Shown here: in pieces, positions 6,906 through 7,211 of the stretch | How positions within the stretch are numbered: the first letter of the stretch is position 1 | Layout of the letters: each line of letters starts with the position of its first letter | Assembly: GCA_028292305.1 (NCBI GenBank) | Contig: JAQGMQ010000537.1 | Span: 1 to 7,211 of the forward strand | Source of the DNA: Rhodoferax sp. | GTDB taxonomy: Bacteria > Pseudomonadota > Gammaproteobacteria > Burkholderiales > Burkholderiaceae_C | Direction: 5' to 3' | DNA length: 7,211 nucleotides | Notes under the pieces: model-generated | The model's database searches: none | Told to the model about the DNA's origin: nothing | What the model saw: only the letters and a program-made list of their open reading frames with translations | Program-made: the position numbers and the translations under genes

Positions 6906-7211
6906 CTACAGGTCGCCGACCTTGTCGCTGGGGAACTTGAAGGAATCCTTGAGCAGGTACGGCATGGGCAGCGCCAGGTTGATGCCCTTGGGCGCAATCG
7001 GCTGCTGGAACCACTTGGCATACATCGCGTTGACCTCGCCGCTCAGGATGACACGGCGCACTTCCTGATCGACCAGCTTCTTGAACGCCGCTTCGCCCTT
7101 GGGCAGCATGATGGCGTAGGGCTCCATGGTGAGCGGCTTGCCGATGACCATGTAGTCGTCGGGCTTGGGCGCGTTGGCCCGCAGGCCGAAGAGCAGCACG
7201 TCGTCCATGGC
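6906..7211 (-). CDS. Amino-acid (glutamate/aspartate-type) ABC transporter periplasmic binding protein, C-terminal part
   Basis: The frame enters from the window edge and ends at TAG (6906-6908), giving the last 101 residues of a protein normally around 300 aa. It reads AMDDVLLFGLRA, then PDDYMVIGKPLTMEPYAIMLPKG, a helical EVRRVILSGEVNAMYAKWFQQPI segment, and the tail LKDSFKFPSDKVGDL. This is the closing lobe of an extracellular solute-binding family 3 protein, and the wording closely resembles the glutamate/aspartate binding proteins (GltI-like) of Comamonadaceae. It would bind an amino acid in the periplasm and deliver it to an ABC permease, whose genes usually lie downstream on the same strand. 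Here gshA follows instead after 229 bp, so the permease genes are elsewhere or absent. The visible ATG is internal, not the start. Ligand identity is not secure from this part. Confidence 0.88.
   Translation of the reverse strand, partial: AMDDVLLFGLRANAPKPDDYMVIGKPLTMEPYAIMLPKGEAAFKKLVDQEVRRVILSGEVNAMYAKWFQQPIAPKGINLALPMPYLLKDSFKFPSDKVGDL

Noticed and set aside
6760..7068. Small plus-strand gene in the gap upstream of gshA
   Set aside because: Most of the frame overlaps the binding-protein gene in antisense, and the part in the gap reads through palindromic GC tracts.

Overview
This is a GC-rich window in which every gene I can support lies on the minus strand, so transcription runs from high to low coordinates. 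The glutamate--cysteine ligase type, the close-packed Kup transporter, the glutamate/aspartate-type binding protein tail and the exosortase H pair together suggest a betaproteobacterium of the order Burkholderiales, probably Comamonadaceae-like. That placement is inferred from protein resemblance alone.

In transcription order: (1) the C-terminal part of an amino-acid ABC transporter periplasmic binding protein (6906-7211, cut by the window edge); (2) a 229 bp intergenic stretch with GC-rich palindromes and a possible promoter; (3) gshA, glutamate--cysteine ligase (5381-6676); (4) 24 bp later, exosortase H (xrtH, 4829-5356) with an intact Cys/Arg/His catalytic set; (5) 6 bp later, a membrane protein resembling the exosortase H-associated protein (4211-4822); (6) a 171 bp gap with a perfect 16 bp palindrome and further dyads; (7) kup, a potassium uptake permease starting at GTG (2171-4039); (8) a 144 bp gap with an 8 bp-stem hairpin; (9) a class I SAM-dependent methyltransferase (1340-2026); (10) 9 bp later, a LysR-type regulator (425-1330); (11) a 134 bp gap with a T-N11-A dyad and promoter-like hexamers; (12) the N-terminal part of a sugar phosphate isomerase/epimerase-like TIM-barrel protein (1-290, cut by the window edge).

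The most notable content is the exosortase H module. Exosortases are membrane cysteine proteases/transpeptidases that process exported proteins carrying a C-terminal sorting tag; the H type is paired in the literature with IPTLxxWG-CTERM substrates. No such substrate is encoded here, so the enzyme must act on proteins encoded elsewhere. Its tight spacing behind gshA suggests co-transcription with glutathione synthesis. The second point of interest is the lysR/isomerase boundary, where a symmetrical LysR-type operator candidate overlaps the likely promoter region of the isomerase gene, suggesting that this regulator controls its downstream neighbour.
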